DNA of 64,000 nt from assembly GCF_002890895.1 (NCBI RefSeq), contig NZ_POUL01000010.1:96364-160363 (forward strand), read 5' to 3'. The position numbers were made by a program, and so were the translations under genes. This DNA comes from Stutzerimonas stutzeri (GTDB lineage: Bacteria; Pseudomonadota; Gammaproteobacteria; Pseudomonadales; Pseudomonadaceae). The notes under the pieces were generated by a model that was given only the letters and a program-made list of their open reading frames with translations, did not search any database and was not told the origin of the DNA. The stretch's first letter is position 1. Each line of letters starts with the position of its first letter. This document shows positions 10,182-24,452 of this stretch, piece by piece.

Positions 10182-11642
10182 GTGTCGGTGGAACTTTGGC
10201 AGCAGTGTATTGACCTCTTGAGAGATGAGCTGCCGGCCCAGCAATTCAACACTTGGATTCGTCCGCTTCAGATTGAAGCTGATGGAGATGAGTTGCGGGT
10301 CTATGCCCCGAACCGGTTTGTGCTCGATTGGGTTAACGAGAAGTATCTTTCGCGCTTGATGGAGCTGCTGTCGGAACGTGCCACTGGAGCCGTGCCTTCA
10401 CTCTCTCTGCTGATAGGCAGCCGGCGAGTGGCTTCTTCACGACCAGCTGTCGGCTCCGTTCCTCGTTCTCAGGCGCAGGTTGGCGCACCTGCCGCCGCTG
10501 CGCCGCCGCCTGCATCGTTCAACGAGCCGACCCCATCTGCCGAACCAATGGCAGTGCCTGCGCCTAGCGCACCTTCGCGGCCCGCGGAACGCAACGTTCA
10601 GGTCGAGGGTGGGCTCAAGCACACCAGTTATCTCAACCGCACGTTCACCTTTGAGAATTTTGTTGAAGGTAAGTCCAACCAACTGGCACGGGCAGCTGCC
10701 TGGCAGGTGGCCGACAATCCCAAGCATGGCTACAACCCGTTGTTTCTGTATGGCGGCGTAGGACTTGGCAAGACGCACTTGATGCACGCGGTTGGCAATC
10801 ATCTGCTGAAGAAGAACCCTAACGCCAAGGTGGTCTATCTGCATTCCGAGCGGTTCGTTGCGGATATGGTCAAGGCTCTGCAGCTCAACGCGATCAATGA
10901 GTTCAAGCGCTTCTATCGATCGGTGGATGCGTTGTTGATTGACGACATCCAGTTCTTCGCCAAGAAAGAACGGTCGCAGGAAGAGTTTTTCCACACGTTC
11001 AACGCCTTGCTTGAAGGTGGCCAGCAGGTGATCCTCACCAGTGACCGTTACCCGAAAGAAATTGACGGGCTCGAAGAGCGCTTGAAGTCCCGCTTCGGCT
11101 GGGGGCTGACTGTGGCCGTCGAGCCGCCGGAGCTTGAGACCCGTGTGGCGATCCTGATGAAGAAGGCTGATCAGGCCAACGTCGAGCTTCCACATGATGC
11201 TGCGTTTTTCATTGCGCAGCGCATTCGTTCGAATGTTCGCGAACTGGAAGGAGCATTGAAACGTGTAATCGCCCATGCTCATTTCATGGGGCGTGACATT
11301 ACCATCGAGCTGATTCGCGAGTCGTTGAAAGACCTGCTTGCACTGCAAGACAAGCTGGTAAGTGTTGATAACATTCAGCGCACCGTCGCTGAATACTACA
11401 AGATCAAGATATCGGATCTCCTCTCGAAACGACGCTCGCGTTCGGTCGCGAGGCCTCGGCAGGTCGCGATGGCATTGTCCAAAGAGCTCACCAATCACAG
11501 CTTGCCGGAAATCGGCGACGCCTTCGGTGGGCGCGATCACACGACGGTGCTACACGCTTGTCGTAAGATTGCCGAACTTCGTGAATTGGATGCGGATATT
11601 CGCGAAGATTACAAGAATTTGCTGCGCACTTTGACAACCTGA
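10182..11642 (+). CDS. dnaA: Chromosomal replication initiator DnaA
   Basis: Binds DnaA boxes at oriC, opens the duplex and loads the DnaB helicase. 486 residues with GTG at 10182 ([16 protein letters not shown]), preceded by the Shine-Dalgarno AGGAGA at 10172; the upstream in-frame ATG adds seven non-family residues. Domain I covers residues 1-80. A proline- and alanine-rich domain II linker follows (about 95-150). The AAA+ domain has Walker [10 protein letters not shown] at about residue 191 and Walker [10 protein letters not shown]. The C-terminal DNA-binding domain carries the signature [15 protein letters not shown]. First gene of dnaA-dnaN-recF-gyrB. Confidence 0.98.
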   Translation: MSVELWQQCIDLLRDELPAQQFNTWIRPLQIEADGDELRVYAPNRFVLDWVNEKYLSRLMELLSERATGAVPSLSLLIGSRRVASSRPAVGSVPRSQAQVGAPAAAAPPPASFNEPTPSAEPMAVPAPSAPSRPAERNVQVEGGLKHTSYLNRTFTFENFVEGKSNQLARAAAWQVADNPKHGYNPLFLYGGVGLGKTHLMHAVGNHLLKKNPNAKVVYLHSERFVADMVKALQLNAINEFKRFYRSVDALLIDDIQFFAKKERSQEEFFHTFNALLEGGQQVILTSDRYPKEIDGLEERLKSRFGWGLTVAVEPPELETRVAILMKKADQANVELPHDAAFFIAQRIRSNVRELEGALKRVIAHAHFMGRDITIELIRESLKDLLALQDKLVSVDNIQRTVAEYYKIKISDLLSKRRSRSVARPRQVAMALSKELTNHSLPEIGDAFGGRDHTTVLHACRKIAELRELDADIREDYKNLLRTLTT

Positions 11643-11679
11643 ACAGACTGCGGCCATTTAATAGGCAAGGGACCAGACC

Positions 11680-12783
11680 ATGCATTTCACTATTCAGCGC
11701 GAAGCCTTGTTGAAACCTCTGCAGCTGGTGGCCGGCGTCGTCGAGCGTCGACAGACCCTGCCGGTGTTGTCGAACGTCTTGCTGGTGGTCCAGGACCATC
11801 AGCTTTCGCTTACCGGCACTGATCTTGAAGTCGAGTTGGTTGGTCGTGTCGCCTTGGAGGATGCATCCGAGCCAGGCGAGATCACGGTGCCCGCGCGCAA
11901 ACTGATGGATATCTGCAAAAGCTTGCAGCCTGATGCGCTTATCGATATCCGGCTGGATGATCAGAAGATTGTTATTAAATCCGGGCGCAGCCGCTTTTCG
12001 CTTTCAACCTTGCCAGCCAATGATTTTCCCACTGTAGAGGAAGGGCCTGGCTCGCTGAACTTCAGCGTTAACCAAGGCAAGATGCGCCGTCTAATCGAGC
12101 GCAGCAGCTTCGCCATGGCACAGCAGGATGTGCGTTACTACCTGAACGGTATGCTGATCGAGGTTTCAAGTGGAATGCTGCGCGCGGTCGCAACTGACGG
12201 ACATCGTTTGGCCATGTGCTCCATGCAAGCTGGCATCGAACAGCCCGACCGACATCAAGTGATCGTTCCGCGTAAGGGCATCCTCGAGTTGGCCAGGCTT
12301 CTTACAGATCAGGACGGTGATGTCAGTATCGTCCTGGGCCAACATCACATTCGGGCTACCACAGGTGAATTTACTTTTACCTCCAAGCTTGTTGATGGGA
12401 AATTCCCTGACTATGAGCGTGTGCTCCCCCGCGGCGGTGACAAGTTGGTGGTGGGTGAACGCCAGACCCTGCGCGAAGCGTTCAGCCGTACGGCCATTCT
12501 TTCCAACGAGAAATACCGTGGTATCCGGCTGCAGCTGGAATCTGGTCTGTTGAAAATACAGGCGAACAACCCCGAGCAGGAAGAAGCTGAAGAAGAAGTC
12601 GCAGTGGACTATACCGGTGGGGCTTTGGAAATCGGTTTCAACGTCAGCTATCTGCTCGATGTGCTTAGTGTCATGACGACTGATCAGGTCCGGTTGATTC
12701 TTTCCGATGCGAACAGCAGTGCTCTGGTTCAGGAGTACGACAACGACGACTCGGCCTACGTTGTTATGCCGATGCGCCTGTAA
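11680..12783 (+). CDS. dnaN: DNA polymerase III beta sliding clamp
   Basis: Ring-shaped processivity clamp that tethers DNA polymerase III and other repair factors to DNA. 367 residues, the family norm. It starts MHFTIQREALLKPLQLVAGVVERRQTLPVLSN and ends in the conserved VVMPMRL, which helps form the hydrophobic pocket for clamp-binding motifs. 37 bases after dnaA and 12 bases before recF, transcribed together. Confidence 0.98.
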   Translation: MHFTIQREALLKPLQLVAGVVERRQTLPVLSNVLLVVQDHQLSLTGTDLEVELVGRVALEDASEPGEITVPARKLMDICKSLQPDALIDIRLDDQKIVIKSGRSRFSLSTLPANDFPTVEEGPGSLNFSVNQGKMRRLIERSSFAMAQQDVRYYLNGMLIEVSSGMLRAVATDGHRLAMCSMQAGIEQPDRHQVIVPRKGILELARLLTDQDGDVSIVLGQHHIRATTGEFTFTSKLVDGKFPDYERVLPRGGDKLVVGERQTLREAFSRTAILSNEKYRGIRLQLESGLLKIQANNPEQEEAEEEVAVDYTGGALEIGFNVSYLLDVLSVMTTDQVRLILSDANSSALVQEYDNDDSAYVVMPMRL

Positions 12784-12795
12784 CCCATTCATTGG

Positions 12796-16319
<3,524 letters not shown>

Positions 16320-16355
16320 TAGAAGAAGAGATAGTCGTCAGTAAGCGATAGCAAG

Positions 16356-16380
16356 AAACCCGGCCTAGGCCGGGTTTTTT
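16356..16380 (+). terminator. Rho-independent terminator after gyrB
   Basis: A perfectly palindromic 22-base sequence (AAACCCGGCCTAGGCCGGGTTT, 16356-16377) runs into a six-T tract. The parS 3 site starts on its last T. Confidence 0.9.
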
Positions 16381-16395
16381 GTTTCACGTGGAACA
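16380..16395. promoter_or_regulatory. parS: parS site 3 (downstream of gyrB)
   Basis: TGTTTCACGTGGAACA, identical to site 2, abutting the gyrB terminator T tract. It is the only one of the three copies that is wholly non-coding. Confidence 0.92.
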
Positions 16396-16535
16396 TCTCC
16401 ATTTGGATCATATAGTTTCATTTAATCGTGCTGCTGCGTTTAATCAATTTTCCGAACTCCTCTCCAGCTCTTAAGCTAGGTCCATCTAAATTCAACCGCT
16501 TCCTTTAATAAGCCTATGAGTAAGGGGTAATCGAC

Positions 16536-18101
16536 ATGCTCGACAGCAACCTAAAATCGCAACTAAAAACCTATATGGAAAAGGCCACCCAGCCGTTCGA
16601 GATCGTTGCGTCCCTCGGTGACGGCGCCAAGTCCCAGGAAATGCTTAGCCTGCTGGAAGACATCACTAGCTTGAGCGACAAGATCACCCTGCGTACCGAC
16701 GGTGACGACGTTCGCCGGCCATCATTTGCGCTCAACCGAATCGGTGGCGACATCAGCCTGCGTTTCGCCGGCATTCCCATGGGCCACGAGTTCACGTCCT
16801 TGGTACTGGCCCTGCTCCAGGTAGGCGGTCACCCGTCCAAGACCGCGCCTGACGTCATCGAGCAGATCAAGAACCTCGACGGCGAATACAACTTCGAAAC
16901 CTATTTCTCGCTGTCCTGCCAGAATTGCCCCGACGTGGTTCAGGCACTGAACCTGATGGCTGTGCTCAACCCGAATATCCGTCACGTCGCCATCGACGGT
17001 GCGTTGTTCCAGGAAGAAGTCACGATCCGCCAGGTGATGTCGGTGCCGAGCATCTACCTCAACGGCGAGCTGTTCGGTCAGGGCCGCATGGGTGAAGAGG
17101 AAATCGTCGCCAAGCTCGACACCGGCGCCTCGGCGCGTGATGCCGAGAAACTCAGCGCTAAGGACGCCTTCGACGTGCTCGTGGTCGGCGGTGGCCCGGC
17201 CGGCGCTGCAGCGGCCATCTACGCGGCGCGTAAGGGTATCCGTACCGGTGTTGCCGCCGAGCGCTTCGGCGGTCAGGTGCTGGACACCATGGCCATCGAG
17301 AACTTCATCTCGGTCAACGAAACCGAAGGACCGAAACTGGCCCGTGCACTGGAAAACCACGTACGCGAATACGACGTCGACATCATGAACCTGCAGCGTG
17401 CGGCGCAGTTGATCCCCGCTTCAAGCGAAGGCGGTCTGCACGAGATCAAGCTCGAAAATGGTGGCTCGCTGAAAGCCAAGACTCTGATCCTGGCGACCGG
17501 TGCGCGCTGGCGCGAAATGAACGTTCCAGGCGAGCAGGAATACCGTGGCCGTGGCGTGGCCTACTGTCCGCACTGCGACGGCCCGCTGTTCAAGGGCAAA
17601 CGCGTCGCGGTGATTGGCGGCGGTAACTCGGGCGTGGAAGCGGCGATCGACCTGGCGGGTATCGTCGCTCAGGTCACCTTGCTCGAGTTCGACAGCCAGC
17701 TGCGTGCCGATGCGGTGCTGCAGAAGAAGCTGCACAGCCTGCCCAACGTCACCGTGATCACCAGTGCGCTGACCAGTCAAGTCATCGGCGACGGCAAGAA
17801 GGTTATCGGCCTGACCTACAAGGACCGCAACTCCAGTGAATTCCATGAGCTGGAACTGGAAGGTATCTTCGTGCAGATCGGCCTGTTGCCCAACTCTGAT
17901 TGGCTGAAAGGTACGGTAGAGCTGACCTCACGCGGCGAGATCATCGTCGATGCGCGTGGCGAGACCTCGCTGCCGGGCATCTTCGCGGCAGGTGATGTCA
18001 CCACGGTGCCATACAAGCAGATCGTCATCGCCGTTGGCGAAGGCGCGAAAGCCTCGCTGAGTGCCTTCGATCATCTGATTCGCAGCTCGGTCGAAGACTG
18101 A
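16536..18101 (+). CDS. ahpF: Alkyl hydroperoxide reductase subunit F
   Basis: Flavoenzyme that passes electrons from NADH to the peroxiredoxin AhpC, which reduces organic peroxides and H2O2. 521 residues, the family length. The N-terminal tandem-thioredoxin domain carries CQNC at residues 128-131. A thioredoxin-reductase-like part follows with an FAD-binding loop ([18 protein letters not shown]) and the second redox pair CPHC at 344-347. The Shine-Dalgarno is AAGGGG just before the start. The usual partner ahpC is not adjacent on either side, so it must lie elsewhere if present. Ends in a strong terminator shared with the convergent acyltransferase gene. Confidence 0.96.
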   Translation: MLDSNLKSQLKTYMEKATQPFEIVASLGDGAKSQEMLSLLEDITSLSDKITLRTDGDDVRRPSFALNRIGGDISLRFAGIPMGHEFTSLVLALLQVGGHPSKTAPDVIEQIKNLDGEYNFETYFSLSCQNCPDVVQALNLMAVLNPNIRHVAIDGALFQEEVTIRQVMSVPSIYLNGELFGQGRMGEEEIVAKLDTGASARDAEKLSAKDAFDVLVVGGGPAGAAAAIYAARKGIRTGVAAERFGGQVLDTMAIENFISVNETEGPKLARALENHVREYDVDIMNLQRAAQLIPASSEGGLHEIKLENGGSLKAKTLILATGARWREMNVPGEQEYRGRGVAYCPHCDGPLFKGKRVAVIGGGNSGVEAAIDLAGIVAQVTLLEFDSQLRADAVLQKKLHSLPNVTVITSALTSQVIGDGKKVIGLTYKDRNSSEFHELELEGIFVQIGLLPNSDWLKGTVELTSRGEIIVDARGETSLPGIFAAGDVTTVPYKQIVIAVGEGAKASLSAFDHLIRSSVED

Positions 18102-18114
18102 ACGTTGGGGTAAA

Positions 18115-18148
18115 AAAAGGGGAGCAGACATCAGTCTGCTCCCCTTTT
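18115..18148. terminator. Bidirectional terminator between ahpF and acyltransferase gene
   Basis: A 15-bp perfect stem (18115-18129 with 18134-18148, AAAAGGGGAGCAGAC arm) with a four-base loop, A-rich on the left and T-rich on the right. It can therefore end transcription of the convergent genes on both strands. Confidence 0.92.
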
Positions 18149-18169
18149 GTATTGCCCTATTTTTTTAGG

Positions 18170-18907
18170 TCAAACGTTGCGTTCCAATTCCGCCACGGTC
18201 GAATTGATCCAGTCTTCGGCGCGCTGGTTGAGCTCAGCTGCAGCCCGGGGACCTTCGCTCTCGGCATGCATAGCAGGACCTATGACCACCTGAATGACCC
18301 CAGGTCGCTTGCCCCAACCGGACTTGGGCCAGAACGTACCGGCATTGTGCGCGACAGGCAAAATCGGAAGCTTGGCGTTGACTGCCAGCGCCGCACCGCT
18401 GCGCGAGAACTTGCCGACTTGGCCAACGGGAACGCGAGTACCTTCTGGAAAGATCAACACCCAGGCACCCTGCTCGAGCCGTTCCAGTCCCTGCTTGGCG
18501 ACCTGACGTAACGCCTCCTTGGGATTCTCACGGTCTATCGCAATGGGTTTGAGCAGCCGGATTGCCCATCCAAAGAACGGCACGTTGAGCAGTTCGCGCT
18601 TGAGCACCTGACTCAATGGTTCGAAGTAAGCCGAAAGGAAAAACGTTTCCCAGGTGCTCTGGTGCTTGGACAGAATCACGCAGGGCTTCTCCGGCACGTT
18701 TTCCGCACCGCTCACCTCATAACGCAGACCGATAACGGTCTTGGCTAACCAGACGGCGCTGCGGCACCAGGTCTGGACCACGAACCGGTAGCGTGTGCGG
18801 AATGACATGAAGGGTGCGAACACCAGGCTGACCAAACACCAGGCAAACGCCGTGAATGACAGCAACAGGTAGAACAGGACGATGCGAATCGGCAGCAAGG
18901 CGCTCAT
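18170..18907 (-). CDS. 1-acyl-sn-glycerol-3-phosphate acyltransferase (PlsC/LptA-like)
   Basis: Membrane acyltransferase that would add the second acyl chain to lysophosphatidic acid in phospholipid synthesis. 245 residues. An N-terminal hydrophobic segment (residues 5-30) is followed by the catalytic SKHQSTWETFF (an HX4E variant of the HX4D box) and the substrate-binding FPEGTR. Its position next to gmhB near gyrB corresponds to the lptA acyltransferase of P. aeruginosa. The start overlaps the gmhB stop by 4 bases, so the two are probably co-transcribed. Confidence 0.88.
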   Translation of the reverse strand: MSALLPIRIVLFYLLLSFTAFAWCLVSLVFAPFMSFRTRYRFVVQTWCRSAVWLAKTVIGLRYEVSGAENVPEKPCVILSKHQSTWETFFLSAYFEPLSQVLKRELLNVPFFGWAIRLLKPIAIDRENPKEALRQVAKQGLERLEQGAWVLIFPEGTRVPVGQVGKFSRSGAALAVNAKLPILPVAHNAGTFWPKSGWGKRPGVIQVVIGPAMHAESEGPRAAAELNQRAEDWINSTVAELERNV

Positions 18908-19482
18908 CGTTTCGCTCCCAACAGATGATCGACCACGGCAGCCAGGTCATCGAACACTTGGGTGCCAGGTGGCAGCGTACCGTCTGAAGCTTTCAAGCCT
19001 TTTCCGGTGCGAACCAGATAAGGCAGGCCGCCAAGACGCATGCCAGCAACCAGATCGCGTTGACTGTCACCTACCACCGGAACGCCCTTGAGATCGTCCA
19101 GATGGAAGTGTTCTGCGATCTGCTGGAACAAGCCGGGCAGCGGTTTGCGGCAATCACAACCATCGTCGGGACCATGCGGACAGTGCACGATCAAGTCGAT
19201 GCGACCACCCTCTTCCATTGCTAGCTGCTGCATATTGAAATGCATGTCGCCGAGCGTAGTGGCGTCAAACAGACCTCGGGCAAGGCCGGACTGGTTGGTG
19301 GCGACTGCCACTGTCCAGCCGGCCTTGCACAACCTTGCGATCGCCTGGATCGAGCCTGGAATCGGAATCCATTCATCCAGACTCTTTACATAGGCGTCAG
19401 AGTCCTCGTTGATCACGCCGTCGCGATCCAGCACGATCAGCTTCACCGGCTTAGCCAAGTGCGGAAATATCGGCAACGCCAA
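18904..19482 (-). CDS. gmhB: D-glycero-beta-D-manno-heptose-1,7-bisphosphate 7-phosphatase
   Basis: HAD-superfamily phosphatase in the synthesis of ADP-heptose for the lipopolysaccharide core. The HAD nucleophile motif LDRDGVIN and the ATNQSG motif are clear. The zinc-binding cysteines lie in [14 protein letters not shown], and [10 protein letters not shown] is the last HAD motif. The start is ambiguous. A TTG at 19482 has a good Shine-Dalgarno (AGAGGA) but overlaps glyS by 32 bases (192 residues). A GTG at 19446 gives 180 residues beginning [10 protein letters not shown], closer to usual family starts. Confidence 0.93.
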   Translation of the reverse strand: MALPIFPHLAKPVKLIVLDRDGVINEDSDAYVKSLDEWIPIPGSIQAIARLCKAGWTVAVATNQSGLARGLFDATTLGDMHFNMQQLAMEEGGRIDLIVHCPHGPDDGCDCRKPLPGLFQQIAEHFHLDDLKGVPVVGDSQRDLVAGMRLGGLPYLVRTGKGLKASDGTLPPGTQVFDDLAAVVDHLLGAKR

Positions 19483-21505
19483 GGAACAATCCTCTCAACC
19501 GGGCAAGCAAGGCATAGCGGTTGGCGCGGACCGAAGCGTCTTCGGCGTTGACCAATACCGCCTCAAAGAAGGCATCCACCGGGCCGCGCAGGTGCGCCAG
19601 ACGCTCAAGCGCCTCGCGATACTGTCGATCCGCAGCCAGAGGCTGCACGGCTTGCTCGGCCTGCTGCAGCGCAGAATACAAAGAGAACTCGGTAGCGCTG
19701 TCGAAGTAACGTGGCTCGACGGTGGCTGGCAGCTTCGCCTCGAACTTGCTCAACAGATTCGAGACACGCTTGTTCGCTGCAGCCAAGGCCTCGGCCTCCG
19801 GCAGATTGCGGAACGCCTGTACGGCTTGCACGCGCTGATCGAAGTCGAGGGCCGAGCCCGGCTGAACGGCACGAACCGCCAGATAGGATGCCACCTCGAC
19901 GCCTTCATCCTCATACCGTGCACGCAGGCGATCAAAGATGAATTCGAGAACCTGATCGGCCAGGCCCTCGGTTTTGACTTGGCCAGCGAACTGACTGATG
20001 GAAAAGCGCACCGCGGCGACCAGATCAAGATCCAGACGCTTCTCGATCAGGATGCGCAGGATGCCCAAGGCCGCGCGGCGAAGTGCGTAGGGATCCTTGC
20101 TGCCTGTGGGAAGCATGCCGATGCCAAAGATGCCCACCAGGGTGTCGAGCTTGTCGGCCACAGCCAAGATGGCGCCTGTATGGGTGCTGGGTAACTCTGC
20201 ACCGGCACCGCGGGGCATGTACTGCTCATTCAGTGCCAAGGCGACGTCGGTGGGTTCACCATCGTTGACAGCGTAGTAGTAACCCGCGATGCCCTGCATT
20301 TCGGGAAACTCGGCCACCATTTCGGTAGCCAGGTCGCATTTGCTCAACAGGCCCGCGCGTGCTGCCCACTGCGCATTGCCTTCAGTGCGTTCGGCGATAA
20401 ATGCGGACAGCTTGGAGACGCGCACCGCTTTGTCGTACACGGTCCCGAGTTGAGCTTGGAAGACCACGTTTTTCAGGCGTTCGTTGAAGCTGTCGAGCGC
20501 TTGTTTCTTGTCCTGCTTGAAGAAGAACTCGGCGTCGGTGAGGCGCGGGCGCACCACCTTCTCGTTACCTGCAACGATCTGAGCAGGATCCTTGGATTCA
20601 ACGTTCGCAACCGTGATGAAGCGCGGAAGCAGCTTGCCGTTGGCGTCCAGCAGACAGAAATACTTCTGGTTGTCCTGCATGGTGGTGATCAAGGCTTCCT
20701 GCGGCACCTCCAGGAAGCGTTCTTCAAAGGAACACACCAGCGGCACAGGCCACTCGACCAGTGCCGTCACCTCGTCCAGCAGCGCTGGTGGCACGATGGC
20801 GCGGCCGCTCTGCTCGCTGGCCAGCTGCTCGACCCGCTTGGCGATCAGCTCGCGACGCTCAGCAAAATCGGCGATGACGTAAGCGCCGCGCAGGTCTTCC
20901 AGATAGCTCGCTGGCTTGGAAATGCGGACCGGGTTCGGGCTGTGAAAGCGATGCCCGCGAGATTCGCGACCGGCGCGTTGCGTAAGGATAGTGCAATCGA
21001 TGACCTGATCACCGAACAGCATGACCAGCCACTGCGTTGGCCGGACGAACTCTTCCCTAAGCGAGGCCCAGCGCATGCGCTTGGGGATCGGCAACTCATT
21101 GAGTGATGTTTCGACGATAGCCGGAAGCAGCTCAGAGGTTGCCTGGCCGGGTATCGAACGGCTGTATCTTAGTTTCGGGCCGCTGCGGTCGATTTCTGCC
21201 AGATCAACACCACACTTGCGAGCGAAGCCCAAGGCCGCCTGGGTCGGCTCGCCTTCGGCGTCGAAGGCCGCCTGCAGAGGCGGCCCATCGAGGTTGGTGC
21301 TGCGGTCAGGCTGTTCGGTGTCGAGCTGCTCGATCAATACCGCCAGACGCCGAGGTGCGGCGAAGGCCTGCACCCGACCATGCTTGAGGCCGGCGTCCTT
21401 CAAGCCCTTCTCGATGCCTGCGCGGAACGCGTCGGACAGTTTGCCCAGGGCCTTGGGCGGCAGCTCTTCGGTGCCGAGCTCGACCAGGAAATCCAGTGCA
21501 CTCAT
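19451..21505 (-). CDS. glyS: Glycyl-tRNA synthetase beta subunit
   Basis: Beta chain of the heterotetrameric bacterial glycyl-tRNA synthetase, which recognises tRNA. 684 residues, the usual length. It starts [20 protein letters not shown], a family hallmark, and contains [20 protein letters not shown] and [10 protein letters not shown]. An anticodon-binding domain of arginyl-tRNA-synthetase type lies at the C-terminus. The start overlaps the glyQ stop by 4 bases; the two chains are translated from one message. Confidence 0.97.
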   Translation of the reverse strand: MSALDFLVELGTEELPPKALGKLSDAFRAGIEKGLKDAGLKHGRVQAFAAPRRLAVLIEQLDTEQPDRSTNLDGPPLQAAFDAEGEPTQAALGFARKCGVDLAEIDRSGPKLRYSRSIPGQATSELLPAIVETSLNELPIPKRMRWASLREEFVRPTQWLVMLFGDQVIDCTILTQRAGRESRGHRFHSPNPVRISKPASYLEDLRGAYVIADFAERRELIAKRVEQLASEQSGRAIVPPALLDEVTALVEWPVPLVCSFEERFLEVPQEALITTMQDNQKYFCLLDANGKLLPRFITVANVESKDPAQIVAGNEKVVRPRLTDAEFFFKQDKKQALDSFNERLKNVVFQAQLGTVYDKAVRVSKLSAFIAERTEGNAQWAARAGLLSKCDLATEMVAEFPEMQGIAGYYYAVNDGEPTDVALALNEQYMPRGAGAELPSTHTGAILAVADKLDTLVGIFGIGMLPTGSKDPYALRRAALGILRILIEKRLDLDLVAAVRFSISQFAGQVKTEGLADQVLEFIFDRLRARYEDEGVEVASYLAVRAVQPGSALDFDQRVQAVQAFRNLPEAEALAAANKRVSNLLSKFEAKLPATVEPRYFDSATEFSLYSALQQAEQAVQPLAADRQYREALERLAHLRGPVDAFFEAVLVNAEDASVRANRYALLARLRGLFLGVADISALG

Positions 21506-22449
21506 TCTGCTGCCTCCAACTTGGCCAGTACTTCGTCACGCAGGTCCGGGGTGGCCATGGGAAAGCCGAGTTTGGCGCGCGCCTGCAAATAGCTCTGCGC
21601 GACCGAGCGAGCCAGCGCCCGCACACGCAGGATGTACTGCTGCCGTGCGGTGACCGAGATAGCCCGGCGCGCATCCAGCAGGTTGAAGGTGTGCGAGGCC
21701 TTAAGCACCATTTCATAGGTGGGCAACGGCAGCTCCAGTTCGATCAACCGGTTGGCTTCCGATTCGTAGAAGTCGAAGAGTTCGAACAGCTTTTCCACAT
21801 TGGCGTGTTCGAAGTTGTAGGTGGACTGCTCCACCTCGTTCTGGTGGAACACATCACCGTAGGTGACGGTGCCAAATGGGCCATCCGTCCAGATCAGGTC
21901 GTAGACCGAGTCAACGCCTTGCAGGTACATGGCCAGTCGCTCGAGGCCATAGGTAATTTCGCCGGTCACCGGATAGCACTCGATGCCGCCCACTTGCTGG
22001 AAGTAGGTGAACTGAGTGACTTCCATGCCGTTGAGCCATATCTCCCAGCCCAGACCCCAGGCGCCCAATGTCGGGGATTCCCAGTTGTCTTCGACGAAGC
22101 GGATATCGTGGACCAGCGGGTCGACCCCGATGGCCTTGAGCGAACCGAGGTACAACTCCTGGAAGTTCTCCGGGTTGGGCTTGAGGACCACCTGGAACTG
22201 GTAGTAATGCTGCAGGCGGTTCGGGTTTTCGCCATAGCGGCCGTCGGTGGGCCGGCGCGAAGGCTGCACATAGGCTGCGTTCCAGGTCTCGGGACCGATC
22301 GCGCGCAGGAAGGTGGCGGTATGAAAGGTACCGGCGCCGACTTCCATGTCATAGGGTTGCAGAACGACACACCCCTGCTCTGCCCAGTAGTTTTGCAGGG
22401 CAAGGATCAGGTCTTGGAAGGTGCGCACGGCAGGCGTAGGCTGAGTCAA
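21502..22449 (-). CDS. glyQ: Glycyl-tRNA synthetase alpha subunit
   Basis: Catalytic alpha chain that activates glycine. 315 residues. The start is a TTG at 22449 ([19 protein letters not shown]), preceded by AGGTGA; this fits the family start and no ATG lies nearby. Diagnostic stretches are [38 protein letters not shown] and [11 protein letters not shown]. First gene of the glyQ-glyS(-gmhB-acyltransferase) run, divergent from tag. Confidence 0.97.
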   Translation of the reverse strand: MTQPTPAVRTFQDLILALQNYWAEQGCVVLQPYDMEVGAGTFHTATFLRAIGPETWNAAYVQPSRRPTDGRYGENPNRLQHYYQFQVVLKPNPENFQELYLGSLKAIGVDPLVHDIRFVEDNWESPTLGAWGLGWEIWLNGMEVTQFTYFQQVGGIECYPVTGEITYGLERLAMYLQGVDSVYDLIWTDGPFGTVTYGDVFHQNEVEQSTYNFEHANVEKLFELFDFYESEANRLIELELPLPTYEMVLKASHTFNLLDARRAISVTARQQYILRVRALARSVAQSYLQARAKLGFPMATPDLRDEVLAKLEAAE

Positions 22450-22589
22450 AATTTCACCTGTGCTGGCTTCGACAGAAAGCCTCGGAGTATACCCGATAAC
22501 GGCTCGAACCCGTGGCGACGGGTGCTCTACGGCGTATCGCCACTCCCATTTTCCGATCTGCCGTTCGCCTCGTTCAAGGACTTGAAAAC

Positions 22590-23156
22590 ATGCCGCGTTG
22601 CGCCTGGTGCAATGACGACCCGTTGTACATCGAATACCACGACCGCGAGTGGGGCGTGCCTACCCGTGATCCCCAGGTCCTCTTCGAGTTTCTCATTCTC
22701 GAAGGTGCACAGGCGGGGCTGTCCTGGATCACGGTATTGCGCAAGCGAGAGCGTTATCGCCAGGTGCTGTTCGGCTTCGATCCGAAGCGTCTGGCACAGA
22801 TGACCGATGCCGAAATCGACGAACGCATGCTCGACGCCGGCATCATCCGCAACCGTCGAAAACTGGAAGCCGCACGGTGCAATGCGCAGCGCTGGCTCGA
22901 GCTGGACGATCCGGCCGGTTGGTTGTGGTCCTTTGTGGGTGGCGAACCGAAGATCAACCATTTCGACTCGATCAGCCAGGTTCCGGCAGTAACCGCCGAA
23001 GCGGAAGCGATGAGCCGTGCGTTGAAGAAGGCCGGGTTCAGCTTTGTCGGGCCTACCATCTGTTACGCCTTTATGCAGGCGTGCGGCATGGTCATGGACC
23101 ACACCACGGACTGCGATCAATACCCGGCACTGGCAACAACCGCGAGCAACGCCTGA
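22590..23156 (+). CDS. tag: DNA-3-methyladenine glycosylase I
   Basis: Constitutive base-excision glycosylase that removes 3-methyladenine from alkylated DNA. 188 residues from the ATG at 22590 ([18 protein letters not shown]), preceded by AAGGA. The Tag-specific zinc site is visible: Cys4 near the N-terminus, a His in YHDREWG, and the C-terminal [22 protein letters not shown] and [10 protein letters not shown] are further hallmarks. Divergent from glyQ, as in other Pseudomonas. Confidence 0.95.
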   Translation: MPRCAWCNDDPLYIEYHDREWGVPTRDPQVLFEFLILEGAQAGLSWITVLRKRERYRQVLFGFDPKRLAQMTDAEIDERMLDAGIIRNRRKLEAARCNAQRWLELDDPAGWLWSFVGGEPKINHFDSISQVPAVTAEAEAMSRALKKAGFSFVGPTICYAFMQACGMVMDHTTDCDQYPALATTASNA

Positions 23157-23228
23157 CGTGACGGCTTCAGGAGTTGCCAACTGCACGAAGCAGTTACACT
23201 AGCGTCTTTGATTTTTCGGGAGAGATCC

Positions 23229-24116
23229 TTGGACAAGCTCAAAGGTGCGCTGGTGGTTGGTTTTCTGCGCCTGTTCGCCCTACTCCCCTGGCGCGCGGTT
23301 CAGGGGTCGGGTCGCTTCATTGGCTGGTTGATGTGGAAGCTACCCAACCGCTCTCGCGAAGTCGCCCGGATCAATCTTTCCAAATGCTTTCCAGAACTCG
23401 AGGCTGCCGAACGGGAGCGCTTGCTCGGACAGAGCCTGCAGCAGATCGGCATGGCTTTTACTGAGAGTGCCTGCGCCTGGATCTGGCCAGCAGACAAGAC
23501 GCTGCGTCTGGTCAAGGAAGTCCAGGGCCTTGAGGTCCTGGAGCAGGCGCTGGCTTCAGGCAAGGGTGTGGTGGGCATCACCAGTCATCTCGGCAACTGG
23601 GAAGTGCTCAATCACTTCTACTGCGCACAGTGCAAACCGATCATTTTTTATCGCCCACCAAAGCTCAAGGCGGTCGATGATCTTCTGCAACGCCAGCGTG
23701 TCCAGCTGGGCAATAAAGTCGCACCCTCGACTCGAGAGGGCATCATCAGCGTCATCAAGGAAGTCCGTAAGGGTGGCGCCGTGGGCATACCGGCGGATCC
23801 GGAACCCAGCGAAGGCGCTGGCGTGTTCGTGCCGTTCCTCGGCACGCAAGCGCTGACGAGCAAGTTCGTGCCCGGCATGCTCACGGGCGGCAAGGCTATG
23901 GGCGTGTTTCTTCATGCGTTGCGCTTGGATGACGGTTCGGGCTACAAGGTGATCCTCGAGGCGGCGCCGCCTGCCATGTACGACGAGGATGTCGAGGTCG
24001 CGGTGGCGGCCATGAGCGGCGTCATCGAGCGCTATGTGCGTAACTGGCCGAGCCAGTACATGTGGACCATGAAGCGCTTCAAAAAGCGACCCGCCGGCGA
24101 AAAACGCTGGTATTAA
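23229..24116 (+). CDS. Lipid A biosynthesis (late) acyltransferase, HtrB/LpxL family
   Basis: Inner-membrane acyltransferase that adds a secondary fatty acid to lipid A. 295 residues from a TTG at 23229 (LDKLKGALVVGFLRLFALLPW), which follows GGGAGAGA; the upstream in-frame TTG at 23208 is less likely. One N-terminal membrane segment and the catalytic box TSHLGNWE (HX4E) are present, together with the family PADPEPSEGAGVFVPF and YMWTMKRFKKRP. P. aeruginosa has an HtrB homologue at the same place (between tag and a PilZ gene) that adds 2-hydroxylaurate. Which chain is added here cannot be told. A possible -10 (TACACT, 23195-23200) precedes it. Confidence 0.9.
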   Translation: MDKLKGALVVGFLRLFALLPWRAVQGSGRFIGWLMWKLPNRSREVARINLSKCFPELEAAERERLLGQSLQQIGMAFTESACAWIWPADKTLRLVKEVQGLEVLEQALASGKGVVGITSHLGNWEVLNHFYCAQCKPIIFYRPPKLKAVDDLLQRQRVQLGNKVAPSTREGIISVIKEVRKGGAVGIPADPEPSEGAGVFVPFLGTQALTSKFVPGMLTGGKAMGVFLHALRLDDGSGYKVILEAAPPAMYDEDVEVAVAAMSGVIERYVRNWPSQYMWTMKRFKKRPAGEKRWY

Positions 24117-24144
24117 CGACAGCTCATCCAGCAAAGGGACTTCA

Positions 24145-24420
24145 ATGAGCAACCCGAATCAGCGACAGCATCCACGCGCACCGATGAAGTGCCGCATCCG
24201 CATCACCCACGAAACATTTGGCGAAGTGTTCGCGCACACCCGCGATCTCTCCGACGGCGGCGTGTACGTCAAACACCCGCAGCTGACCGAGCTGCAGCCG
24301 GGCATGACGGTCAGTGGGCAGGTTCAGGATCTCCCGATTCCCGCGCCGGTGCTGCAAATGGAAGTGATGCGGGTCGATGCCGAAGGTGTTGGGCTGCGCT
24401 TCGTCCAGCAAGAAGACTGA
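24145..24420 (+). CDS. PilZ domain protein (probable cyclic-di-GMP receptor)
   Basis: A 91-residue single-domain PilZ protein. The two ligand motifs are present: RQHPRAPMK (RxxxR type) near residue 7 and DLSDGGVYV (D/NxSxxG) near residue 34. The protein therefore probably binds cyclic-di-GMP. No output domain is attached, so it would act through a protein partner. It begins 28 bases after the lipid A acyltransferase on the same strand, with Shine-Dalgarno AAAGGGAC. Confidence 0.9.
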   Translation: MSNPNQRQHPRAPMKCRIRITHETFGEVFAHTRDLSDGGVYVKHPQLTELQPGMTVSGQVQDLPIPAPVLQMEVMRVDAEGVGLRFVQQED

Positions 24421-24452
24421 TTCAGCAGCCCGCCCAGGCTTGAGCGGCTGGC

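Noticed and set aside
16396..16535. Possible OxyR site before ahpF (ATAGTTTCATTTAAT)
   Set aside because: Only the first ATAG quartet fits; the next quartets at the required spacing do not match, so it was not listed.
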